Below, piece after piece: positions 45,820 to 55,858 of a stretch of DNA of 64,000 nt (position 1 is its first letter; each line of letters opens with the position of its first letter). The position numbers and the translations under genes were made by a program. The DNA is from Triticum aestivum (lineage: Eukaryota > Streptophyta > Magnoliopsida > Poales > Poaceae): assembly GCF_018294505.1 (NCBI RefSeq), contig NC_057801.1, forward strand, positions 435,900,201-435,964,200. Reading direction: 5' to 3'. The notes under the pieces were generated by a model. The model saw only the letters and a program-made list of their open reading frames with translations, had not been told where the DNA came from and did not search any database.

Positions 45820-46120
45820 TAAAAACAATCTCTAAATTGCTACTGTATGAAAAATTGTATAAAGGTGTATGAATACGACCTACAATTTAAAAGAAAAAGA
45901 ATACAGAATAACAATAGTAGCGCAGGCGGAGAGAAGTGCTACTATTAATTACCAGTAGCGGTTGTTTGGGAAAGTGCTACTACTAAGTAGATATAGCAGT
46001 AGCGCGTGCCAGCAGGCGCTACTGCTAAGCTTTAGCTGTAGCGCCGTATTAGTAGTGTGGTTACCCGCGCTACTGATAGGACAAAAACCAGCGCTACTGC
46101 TAGACTTTTCCCTAGTAGTA

Positions 46121-47328
46121 GGGCCGTAGGTCTCACTAGTGGCTTCTCTCAAGAAAAATAGCAAACAGTGGGAAAACAATTACTGTTGGGCAATTGATAG
46201 AACTTCAAATAATCATGACGATATCCATGCAATGATCATTACATAGGCATCATGTCCAAGATTAGTAGACCGACTCCTTCCTGCATCTACTACTATTACT
46301 CCACACATCGACTGCTATCCAGCATGCATCTAGTGTATTAAGTTCATGAGAAAACGGAGCAATGCATTAAGAATGATGACATGATGTAGATGAGATCCAT
46401 TTATCTATTGCGGCAGATATAGATCTCATCTTGTTATCCTTAGTAGCAACGGTACATACGTGTCGGTTCCCTTTCTATCACTGGGATCAAGCACCATAAG
46501 ATTGAACCCACTACAAAGCACCTCTTCCCATTGCAGGATAAATAGATCAAGTTGGCCAAACAAAGCCCAAATATCAGAGAAGAAATTCGAGGCTATAAGC
46601 AACCATGCATATAAGAGATCAAAGAAGACTCAAATAACTTTCATGGATAAAAACATAGATCTGACCGTAAACTCAAAGTTCATCAGATCCCAACAAACAC
46701 ACCGCCAAAAGACTTACATCATATGGATCTCCAAGAGACCATTGTATTGATAAACAAGATAGAGAGAGAGGAAGCCATCTAGCTACTAACTACGGACCCG
46801 TAGGTCTACAAATAACTACTCACGCATCATAGGAGAGGCACCAATGGAAGTGGTGAACCCCTCCATGATGGTGTCTAGATTGGATCTTGGTGGTTCTGGG
46901 CTCTACGGCGGCTGATCAATATTTCGTCGACTCCCCTACGGTTTCTGGAATATTTGGGTATTTTTAGAGCAAAGAGGCGGTTTGGGGGGCACCCGAGGTG
47001 GGCACAACCCCACAGGGCGCGCCTGGGCCTCCCGGTGCACCCTGGTGGGTGCTGCTCACCTCGAGCAGCCCCTCGGGTGCTTCCTTGGCCCATTGGTTTT
47101 CTTCTGGCCCAAAAAAATCCTCCAGGAGTTGTGTTGCATTTGGACTCCATTTGATCTTGATTTCCTGCAATGTAAAAAACATGCAGAAAACAACTACTGG
47201 CACTATGCACTATGTCAATAGGTTCGTACCAAAAAATGATATAAAATGACTATGAAATGATTGTAGAACATCCAAGAATGATAATATAACAGCATGGAAC
47301 AAATTATAGATACATTGGAGACGTATCA
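46121..47328 (-). repeat. Element E 5' LTR, part 2
   Basis: Resumes after the GGG duplication with CCGTAGGTCTCACTAGTGG, matching element D's LTR around 17140. It ends GAGACGTATCA at 47328. A weak TATA-like word (TAAAAATA on the minus strand near 46960) sits about 365 bases into the LTR, as in D and F. Confidence 0.85.
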
Positions 47329-47337
47329 TTGCGTTGT

Positions 47338-47812
47338 CGTGGTGATTTTACAGCGCACTTGCGTCGCACACGGTTAAGCGAGTACCTGCACCATTTTGCT
47401 CGCGCTTGCGCAATCGTGGTGATTTTACAACGCACTTGCATCGCACACGGTTAAACCAGTACCTCCACCATTTTCTCGCGCTTGTGCAGTCGTGGTGATT
47501 TTACAGCGCACTTGCATCGCACACGGTTAAGCCAGTACCTGCACCATGTTGCTTGTGCTTGCATAGTCATGGTGATTTTACAGCAGACTTGCATCGCACA
47601 CGGTTAAACCAGCACCTCCACTATTTTCTCGCGCTTGCACAGTCGTGGTGATTTTACAGCGCACTTGCATCGCACACGGTTAAGCCAGTACCTGCACCAT
47701 TTTGCTCGCGCTTGCGCAGTCGTGGTGATTTTACAGCACACTTGCATCACACACGGTTAAGCCAGTACCCGCACCATTTTACTCACGCTGCGCAGCCATG
47801 GTGATTTTACTG
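47338..47812 (+). repeat. 77/76-bp tandem array, six copies, dimeric
   Basis: Copies start with CRTGGTGATTTTAC at 47338, 47415, 47491, 47568, 47644 and 47721; a partial seventh starts at 47797. Spacing alternates 77, 76, 77, 76, 77, 76. Copies 1, 3, 5 and 6 carry GTTAAGC and TACCTGCACC or a close variant; copies 2 and 4 carry GTTAAAC and ACCTCCAC, so the array has a two-unit (153-bp) higher-order repeat. Non-coding. Confidence 0.93.
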
Positions 47813-47888
47813 CAAAAAAATAACCTATAAAAACATAGTCTACAAATTAGCAAAACAAGGATGATCCCAAGGTTTATATAATATGAAA

Positions 47889-47951
47889 CTTCCCACAGGG
47901 TAACCCATCCTTGGACTACTCCAGCCCAATCACGCTTAACTTCTGTGTTCT
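47889..47951 (-). pseudogene. 5S-rRNA-derived sequence (internal promoter part)
   Basis: On the minus strand, AGAAGTTAAGCGTG, then TTGGG, GAGTAGT, then AGGATGGGT and GGGAAG occur in the order and spacing of positions ~45-107 of plant 5S rRNA. By my count about 52 of 63 positions agree with the usual plant 5S sequence. This covers the internal RNA polymerase III promoter (box A, intermediate element, box C). The 5' third of 5S is not convincing. It could be part of a Cassandra-type TRIM LTR, a 5S-derived SINE, or a 5S pseudogene. A run of T on the minus strand at 47820-47814 would end a Pol III transcript before the tandem array. Confidence 0.65.
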
Positions 47952-48424
47952 ATTCGACTAGGCTAGCGGATGGGAAGCGACACCTTGCTGATAGGAATTT
48001 CCTCCTTGCCTTTAAGGCGTTTCACGCTAGTCACCCTATGGGACCTACTCCCTCCTATCATGCACATTTGTTCTTTTAGAAACTATGTGCGATGGTTGGT
48101 GTGTTTCCGCCTAGCCTTCGATGAGCACTGACACCGGTAGCGGGAAACCGATGGGAGAAGAGGCGGGAAACCAATGCGAGGAGTGGCAGGAAACGGTAGC
48201 CTGTTTAGAAAACGTACAAGAGAAGGAAGCGTGAGCTAGCACGACGCATTTGCACAGTGCTTACCCATGTACTGCATGTGCTGTCGAAAGGGCCGAGGGT
48301 TGCCGTTCCATCTAGGAGCATCCAACGGTGCAGACATACAATTCGTGGGGTTTGGGTTCTAGCCAATCAAAACACACGACTCGGATCGTGCGCGGCACCG
48401 GCCACGGTTTGGTCGGCACATGGC
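47952..48424 (+). other. Unassigned sequence with promoter-like words
   Basis: No gene seen. It contains a degenerate three-copy ~23-bp repeat built on GCGGGAAAC (48140, 48162, 48186), CCAATCAAAA near 48362, and GC-rich words. The GGCGGGAAA word matches the plant E2F site; significance is unknown. Confidence 0.4.
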
Positions 48425-51245
48425 TTTCGTTTGGCCTTTTTATACACTGATTGAGTTTCCTAGGCATTTAATGTCCATAATTCAAATCTGAACTTCAAAT
48501 ACATGCTCCAGTTCACCAAAATGGCTAGAAAAATTATACATGTGTCCTTGGGTGCATGTTTAGATCCCATGCCAGGAATGGGAACGAATTACAACCGTAC
48601 CAGTGTCCTGGCTCGTCCTCAAACATTTAGAATCTCGGTTTTTAAATCCTTGTAAATCCTAAACTCACCAGAAAGTCATGAAAGTTGGCATGGTGTCACG
48701 TCATGGTGCATATATGTCATGGTAAAAACATCGTATAATTTGGGCCAAGCTTTATTACAAACCTCTTACAAACCAGAGCTTCTCTCAAAGAACCCTCATG
48801 GTTCCGATAGGGAAACATGTTCCCCTTGTGGCGAAACGTAATCACTGCCTCTTTTCGCCTTATATTTTCTTCTACGGGGAACATGGAACGACAAGATATT
48901 CATGCTAAAATTTAAACTTATTCAGGGTTCGTTTGGCCTTTTTATACACTAATTGAGTTTCATAGGCATTTAATGTCCATAATTCAAATCTGAACCTCAA
49001 ATACATGCTCTAGTTCACCAAAATGGCTAGAAAAAATATACATGCATGTGTCCTTGGGTGCATGTTTAGGTCCCATGCATGCTAGGAATGGGAACGAATT
49101 ACAACCGTACCAGCGTCCTGGCTCGTCCTCAAACATTTGGAATCTCGGTTTTTAAATCCCCATAAATCCAAAACTCACCAAAAGGTCATGAAAGTAGGCA
49201 TGGTGTCACGTTATGGCACATATATGTCGTGGTAAAAACATTGTCCAATTTGGGCCAATCTTTATTATGAACCTCTTACAAATCGGAGCTTCTCTCAACA
49301 AGAAGCCTTGTGATTCCGATAGGGAAATGTGTTCCCCTTGTTCTCGAAACGTAATCACTGCCTCTTTTAGCCATGTATTTTCTTCCACGGGCAACATGGA
49401 ACGACATGATATCCATGCTGAAATTTAAACTTATTCAGGGTTCTTTGGCGTTTTTATACACTAATTGAGTTTCCTAGGCATTTATGTTCATAATTCAAAT
49501 CTGAACTACAAATACATTCTCAAGTTCACCAAAATGGCTAGAAAAATTGTACATGCATGTGTCCTTGGGTGCATGTTTAATTAGGTCCCAAGCCAGGAAT
49601 GGGAACGAATTACAACCGTATCGGCGTCCTGGCTCGTCCTCAAACATTTGGAACCTCGGATTTTAAATCCCCATAAAATCCAAAACTCACCAGAAAGTGA
49701 TCAAAGGTGGCATAGTGTCACATCACGGCCCATATATGTCGTGGTAAAAACATTGCCAATTTGGGCCAAGCTTCATTACAAACCTCTTACAAACTGGAGC
49801 TTCTCTCAAGGAAGCCTGATGGTTCTGATAGGGAAACGTGTTCCCCTTGTGGTGAAACATAGTTGCTCCCTCTTTTCTCCTTGTATTTTCTTCTACGGGC
49901 AACATGAAACGACATGATATCCATGCTAAAATTTAAACCTATTCAGTGTTCGTTTGGCCTTTTTATAGACTAATTGAGTTTCCTAGGCATTTAATGTCCA
50001 TAATTCAAATCTGAAGTACAAATACATGCTCCATTTCACCAAAATGGCTAGAAAAATTATACATGCATGTGTCCTTGGGTGCATGTTTAGGTCCCATGCA
50101 AGGAATGGGAACGAATTACAACCTGATCAGCATCTTGGCTCATCCTCAAACATTTGGAATCTCGGTTTTTAAATCCCCATATAAATCCAAAACTCACCAG
50201 AAAGTCATTGAAGGTGGCATGGTGTCACGTCATGGCACATATATGTCGTGGTAAAAACATTGCCAATATGGTCCAAGCTTTATTACAAACCTCTTACAAA
50301 CCGGAGCATGTCGCAAGAACCCTCGTGGTTTTGATAGGGAAACGTGTCCCCTTGTGGGCCAAACGATAATCACTCCCTCTTCTAGCCTCATATTTTTTTT
50401 CTACATGCAACACGTACGGAACAACGGGAGATTCGCGTTGAACTTTGAAATTATTCAGGGTTCGTTTGACCCTTTTTATTCATTAATTGAGTTTTCTAGG
50501 CATTTAATGTCCATAATTCAAATCCGAACTACAAATACATGCTCCAGTGCACCAAAATGGCTAGAAAAAACGTACATGTGTCCTTGGGGTGCATGTTTAG
50601 GTCCCATGGAACAAAACGGGAATGAATTCAACCGTCTCACCGTCCTGCCTTGGCCACAACATTGTGAATCTCGGTTTATAAATCTCTGTAAATCCAAAAC
50701 TCACCAGAAATCATGAAACTTGGCAGGGTGTCACTACATGGTACATATAATTGTCCAATTTGGGCGAAGCTATATTACAAGCCTCTTACAAACTGAAGCT
50801 TCTTGCAACCCTCATGGTTTTGGTGGGTGAAACGATAATCGTTGCCTCTTCAAGCCTTGAACTTTGTTTTCTACCGGCAACATAGAATAATAGGAGTGTC
50901 GTGCCAAAATTTGAAACTATTTAGGGTTCATTTGGCCATTGTATATATTATACTAATAATTAAGTTTTCTACGCATTTAATGTAGTCCATAATTCAAATT
51001 TGAACTACAAGCACATGCTCCAGTGAAGCAAGATGGGTGGGAAATCATACATGTGTCATTGGGTGCATGTTTAGGTCTCATTTAAGGAATGAGAATGAAT
51101 TACAAACTTGTCTTTGTCCTAAAACATTGAGAATCTTGGTTTTTAAATCCTAGTAAATCAAAAACTCACCCAAAAAACATGAAACTTGGCATGGTTTCAT
51201 GACATGGCACATATATGTCGTGGTAAAAAATCGTCCAGTTTGAGA
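48425..51245 (+). repeat. Tandem array of six ~0.5-kb repeats
   Basis: Copies start at the TTCGTTTGGCCTTTTTATA word or its variant: 48426, 48928, 49441, 49949, 50461 and 50927. Spacings are 502, 513, 508, 512 and 466; the last copy is cut near 51245. Shared landmarks in each unit include TAGGCATTTAATGTCC, AAAATGGCTAGAAAAA, GTCCTTGGGTGCATG, CGTCCTGGCTCGTCCTC and CATATATGTCGTGG. Similarity falls toward the right end. No coding capacity; small open frames differ among copies. Either a small satellite array or the interior of an unidentified DNA transposon. Confidence 0.93.
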
Positions 51246-51890
51246 AGAGGCGCACACATTAGTAGCCAACGGAGTCCTTTTTGAAACAAAAAGCTGACAA
51301 GTTAATATCGCAAACGGTTGTATTATATGAACCATGTCAAAATTTAACCATACTCAATGTTGTGCGTACAACTGTTTGATTAGATGGGACGAGCATGAGA
51401 AGTCCGCCGTGCAGGCTCGACGGGACGCCTGTGAGTAGTCCTCCGCGCAGGCTCGACGGGACGCGTGCATCCTGTCCACCTGATAGGCTGGACGGGACAC
51501 GTGCGAGCAGCAGGGCCGCCCATGCTCACCGGGAAGCGAGCTCTTTGACCTCCATGCACCAGCCGTCACCTGCCTCGCTCACAACTTCTCCATTAATGGT
51601 TTAATAAAGCACCCAACTCCGGTGTTTGCTAGTGATCCCATGGCAGCATTTTCTTTGTTCGTGTTTTCAACTCATATTCCAGCCTAATTTAAATTGCCAC
51701 ATAGGGCAACGGAAAATACGACGACAAATAAAATGGCAACGGATAGTACGACGACAAATTTACAATGGCGCAGATAATAATTGTCTTACATATTCCGGAT
51801 AATTTAAAATGCCACATGTGGCAAAGCCCGTAAGACACGGGGGCAAGAGAAGAAGGAAATCACAGACAACGATCTGGATCGCTACTGTAT
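51246..51890 (+). other. Unassigned sequence with short tandem repeats
   Basis: Contains a 36-bp repeat in three copies (AGGCTCGACGGGACGC at 51413 and 51449, variant at 51485). It also has a ~32-bp direct repeat (GGCAACGGAAAATACGACGA, 51706 and 51740 areas) and a duplicated CCACATGTGGC / CACATAGGGC block. It lies downstream of the minus-strand coding fragment and may include its 3' untranslated region. Confidence 0.5.
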
Positions 51891-52403
51891 CTACTCTTCG
51901 ATGGATCGCCGGGCGATGACATCCCCGAGATCCTTCTTCAGTTCCTCACGACTTTGCCTGAAAGCAGCCACGGATTCCTCCACCTCCTGCTTGCGCTCGA
52001 TCTGGAGCTTCCTCAAGTCACCCATAAGTTCCTCAACTACCGTTGTCAATGTCATCCCCGAGGCACTGCTCTGCTCATGCAACATCTTCCAGCCGACGGC
52101 CTCCTCCTGCTTCTCGGTGAGTGCCTTGAGGAGCTTCACATTATCACCATGAGATTCTCGACGAGGCTGGTCACCTTGTCAACCGAGGCATCGCTGATCT
52201 CGAGCAGCTTCATCAAGCTGCCGACCAGCTCCTGTTGCTTTATAAGGCCAGCGAGAATGTCGTCATCGCTGTCCAAGGACTTTAGAAATGCCAGCTCATC
52301 GCGACCGCCGACGTGGCAAGTGCGCTTGAGAGAGCCCTCGCGTGCCCGTGAGAGCTCGTTCGAGGGCTCTGCGGCGCGTCGGAACATCTTTGCTGCGGCT
52401 GCT
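51891..52403 (-). pseudogene. 3' end of an unidentified coiled-coil protein gene, cut by element F
   Basis: Minus-strand coding from the insertion edge at 52403 to the TAG at 51891-51893. The first 88 codons contain FRRAAEPSNELSRAREGSLK, DELAFLKSLDSDDDI, and helical LIKQQELVGSLMKLLEIS. A one-base shift near 52140 is needed to continue into KLLKALTEKQEEAVGWKM, QIERKQEVEESVAAFRQSRE and the end RSIEE. Composition, helix periodicity and codon use look like a genuine protein, different from the TE ORFs nearby. No family recognised; a host gene or the accessory protein of a DNA transposon are both possible. The 5' part is not in the adjacent sequence because Athila element F starts at 52404. Confidence 0.55.
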
Positions 52404-53984
52404 GATACGTCTCCAACGTATCTATAATTTGTAAAGTATTCATGCTGTTATTTTATCATTCTTGGGAGTTTTACAATCATTTTATAGCAACTTTATATCA
52501 TTTTTTGGGACTAACCTATTGACCCAGTGCCCAGTGCCAGTTGCAGCTTTTTGCTTGTTTTTTACATCGCAGGAAATCCATATCAAACAGAGTCCAAACA
52601 CCGCGTAACTTTTTGGAGATTTTTATGGACCAGAAGGAACCCAATGGGCCTGAGCTATACCTGGATGGTGACCCGAGGGGGGCACAACCCACTAGGGCGC
52701 GCCAGGCCCCCCTGGCGTGCCCAGGTAGTTTGTGCCCACCTCGATGGCCTCCCGCACCCCCTCTTTGCACTATAAATTCCCAAATATTTCGAAACCCTTC
52801 GGGGCAGCACTAGATCAGAATTTCCACCGCCGCAAGGTCTCTGTATCCGCGAAAACCAATCTAGACCCTATTCCGGCACCCTACCGGAGGGGGGGAATCA
52901 TCTCCGGTGGCCATCTTCATCATCCCGGTGGCCAACACGATGAGGAGGGAGTAGTCCACCCTCGGGGATGAGGGTTTGTACCAGTTGCTTTGTGTTCGAT
53001 CTCTCTCTCTCTCGTGATCTATATCATGGGCTTTGTTAATATAGTCGGATCATATGATGTTTCTCCCCTCTATACTCTTGTTATGATGAATTGAATCTTT
53101 ACCCTTCAAAGTTTTGTCTTTCCAGATTGAATATTCAGAGATGAGAACACATGATATATGTCTTGCAATATGAATACTTGAGGTGACAATGAGGTATCTT
53201 ATTGATTCACTTGATATGTGTTATGCCATTCAACTTGCGGATTCCCACGGTGATATTGGGGTAATCTTTGCATAGGGGTTGATGCACGTTTTTCTCCGAC
53301 GGAAACTTTGGGGTCTCTTTATAGTTCTTTGTGTGGATTGAGTATAATGAATATGAACTTGCTTTGGTGTTATTCTCATACGAACTCTAGGATAGATCAA
53401 ATGGAAAAAATAGCTTTGTGTTATCTTAGTATGAACTCTTGAATAGATCGAACGGAAAGAATAGCGTTGAGGTGATTTCGTGACCTACAAACAATTCCTA
53501 TCTTTTGTTCTCCACTAATAGGAACTCGGGAGAGATTCTTTATTGCACTTTGAGCGATAATCATATGATCCAACTATGTTAGCATTGTTGAGAGGTTGCA
53601 CTGGGAAAGTACGGACCCTATGCCTCATTTTTAAGCATTGCCACACCGCTTTTGTGCCTGTTTACTATTTGCTACCTTGCTGTTCTTATTTTTCCAGATT
53701 ATAAAAATATATTTCTACCATCCATATTACACTTTTATCACCATCTCTTCGCCGAACTAGTGCACCTATACAATTTGCCATTGTATTGGGTGTGTTGGGG
53801 ACACAAGAGATTTCTTGTATTTGGTTGCAGGGTCATTTGAGTGAGACCATCTTCATCCTACACCTCTCATGGATTGATAAACCTTAGGTCATCCACTTGA
53901 GGGAAAATTTCTATTGTCCTACAAAACTCTGCGCTTGGAGGCCCAACACGTGTCTACAAGAATAAAATTGCGTAGTAGACATCA
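52404..53984 (+). repeat. Element F 5' LTR
   Basis: 1581 bp. TATAAATTCC at 52771 lies 367 bases into the LTR, matching the TATA positions of D and E. It ends GTAGACATCA at 53984. Confidence 0.88.
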
Positions 53985-53994
53985 AGCTCTTTTC

Positions 53995-54012
53995 TGGCGC
54001 TGTTGCCAGGGA
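53995..54012 (+). promoter_or_regulatory. Element F primer binding site, first of two copies
   Basis: TGGCGCTGTTGCCAGGGA, two substitutions from the Athila tRNA-Asp site. A second copy, TGGCGCTGTTGTCAAGGA, lies 62 bases downstream at 54057-54074. Confidence 0.75.
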
Positions 54013-54172
54013 GGTTAGGAAAGAGGCACTCACACCCTGTCAATGAATCTCTTTTCTGGCGCTGTTGTCAAGGAGGTGAGTGATTGAAGGTATATCTTCA
54101 GATCTTCCAATTGAATCTTTTAGTTTCTTGTTTTATCACTAGTTTGGTTTACAAAAAGAAAACTACAAAAAA

Positions 54173-54801
54173 ATGGAATTGAGATTGCATGACATTATTG
54201 ATCATCTTTATAATATCTTTCTTGGAAATGATGGTTCGTAAAATTGTGCTCAATTGGTAGAAGAAGAACTTAATAAAACGATTGGCATGAATGATGAGCA
54301 TGATTGCAGTGTTGTTAGTATGAATTCTTTGAATATCCACGATGCTAACGATATGCATAGCCATAAGCTTGGGGACGCTATGTTTGATGAAAATGATATT
54401 TTTAGTCCCCCAAGTATTGATGAGAATATTTACTATGAGAGAACAAAGTTGCTATCTATGATGATTATGGTGATGACATGAATGCTATAAAGAGTAATGA
54501 TAACCATGAAACTTGTCATCATGATTTTAATTTTCAATCCCATGATAGTTATTTTGTTGAGTTTGCTCCCACAACTATTCATGAGAATAAATTTGCTTAT
54601 GTGGAGAGTAGTAAAATTTCTATGCTTGTGGATCATGAAAAGAATGCTTTATGTGATGGATACATTGTTGAATTCATTCATGATGCTACTAAAAATTATT
54701 ATGAGAGAGGAACATATACTTTTTCATATTGCAATAATATCAAGTTTCTATGTGTTGAAAGTTTTGAAGTTGCACTTGTTTTGCCTTCCTATGCTAGTTG
54801 A
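54173..54801 (+). pseudogene. Element F family-specific ORF of unknown function (broken)
   Basis: Starts MELRLHDIIDHLYNIFLGND, hits a TAA at 54239-54241, continues in frame (LVEEELNKTIGMNDEHDC), shifts frame near 54450, and ends ...SFEVALVLPSYAS at the stop 54799-54801. It is rich in Asp, Asn, His and Tyr. It takes the place where other Athila elements have gag. No zinc knuckle or gag-domain motif is visible. Function unknown. Confidence 0.55.
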
Positions 54802-55858
54802 TTATTGCTCCCATAAGTTGTTTTCTCACAAAATCCCTATGCATAGGAAGTGGGTTAGGCTTAAATGTGCTAGTCATATGCTTCATGATGCTCTATTTGT
54901 GTTTCAATTCTTATCTTTTATGCGAGCATCATTGAACTCATCATGCCTAGCTAAAAGGCATTAAAAAAAGTGCTTGTTGGGAGGCAACCCAATACTTTTA
55001 CCTACTGTTTTTGTATGTTCACATGATTAGGCTACTTTACTAATCATGTTTCGTTGTCTTTGTTTCAATAAAGTGCCAAGTAAAGCCTTTGGGATCATGT
55101 TGGGTGATAGTTGATTTGATCTTGCTGAAAAACAGAAACTCTTGCGCTCACGAAAATAGCTCTCATTTTTAACAGAAGGGCGATTTCGAGTTGATTCCTT
55201 TTGGGAAAGATTAATATACAAATTTCTCATGTGTTCCAGTTCTTTTGATAATTTTTGGAGTAGCAGAAGTATGGTCTGAGCACAGATTATTACAGACTGT
55301 TCCGTTTTTGACAGATTCTGTTTTCAATGCATAGTTTGCTTGTTTCCTTGTTTATGTGTCTTATATTGCTTAATATAAATTGTAGAAATGATATGCTACA
55401 GTAGGAATTATGTGGAAACAATTATTAATATTGTCTTTGACAGTACCAAACTGAAATGGTTTGCTCTTTATCATACTAACATATCTCACAAAGTTCTGTT
55501 AAGTTTTGTGTGATTGAAGTTTTCAAGTTTTGGGTGAGATATCGATATGAGGAGAATAAGGAGTGAAAAAACCCTAATATTGGGGATGCCCAAGGCACCC
55601 CAAGTTAATATCCAAGCAACTAAGCCTGGGGATGCCTCGGAAGGCACCCCCTCTTTCGTCTCCAACATTATCGGTAACCTCACTTGGAGCTATGTTTTTA
55701 TTCGTCACATGATATGTATTTTGCTTGGAGCGTCAATTTATTTTGTTAGGATTTTATTGATGTTATTTAGAATAATGTTTTTCATCTTTTATTTCAATAA
55801 AAGTGGCAATGATAGCCTTTGCCATGCTTATTTTGCAAGTATAGTTGTTGCTGTTTAA
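54802..55858 (+). other. Element F 3' interior, non-coding
   Basis: AT-rich. It contains GTTGGGAGGCAACCC near 54980 and CTTTTATTTCAATAAAAGTG-like sequence near 55790, both usual toward the 3' end of this Athila group. No gene seen; the expected polypurine tract and 3' LTR are absent. Confidence 0.6.

Larger units (their letters stand above)
42774..46120 (+). mobile_element. CACTA transposon carrying a B3-type gene
   Basis: The left end is CACTACTAGGGAAAA (42774-42788) and the right end is its reverse complement with one mismatch in the last base (46106-46120). It is flanked by the 3-bp duplication GGG (42771-42773, 46121-46123) and sits inside the LTR of element E. Both ends carry many subterminal repeats of the AGTAGCGC / GCGCTACT type in both orientations (42800-43030 and 45900-46105). 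No transposase is recognisable in the sequenced 3.05 kb, so it is non-autonomous unless transposase lies in the 299-base gap, which is too small. It contains a four-exon gene at 44124-45359. Confidence 0.92.
41310..47328 (-). mobile_element. Element E: Athila-lineage retrotransposon (minus strand), 5' part only
   Basis: On the minus strand it starts TGATACGTCTCCAATGTATC at 47328. It has an LTR to 42401 interrupted by a CACTA element, then a duplicated primer site, a short leader and gag. It is cut at 41309/41310 by the insertion of element A; its remainder lies left of the window. The leader runs straight into mid-gag near 42142, so the first part of gag is deleted. TTGCG at 47329-47333 would be its target duplication, unverifiable here. 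Confidence 0.85.
52404..55858 (+). mobile_element. Element F: Athila-type retrotransposon, 3' LTR missing
   Basis: The 5' LTR 52404-53984 starts TGATACGTCTCCAACGTATC and ends GTAGACATCA, followed by a tRNA-Asp-type primer site. The interior carries no gag, protease or RT but a short family-specific ORF, then AT-rich 3' interior. It stops near 55858, where Tat gag sequence begins, with no 3' LTR. GCTGC (52399-52403) would be its target duplication. Confidence 0.85.

Noticed and set aside
47338..47812. Regular repeats considered as a CRISPR-like array
   Set aside because: The units are contiguous with no unique spacers, and the DNA is clearly eukaryotic TE-rich sequence; it is a minisatellite.
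48257..50716. Several 60-120-codon frames in the 0.5-kb tandem repeats
   Set aside because: They are broken at different places in different copies and start with no consistent ATG, so the repeat is not coding.
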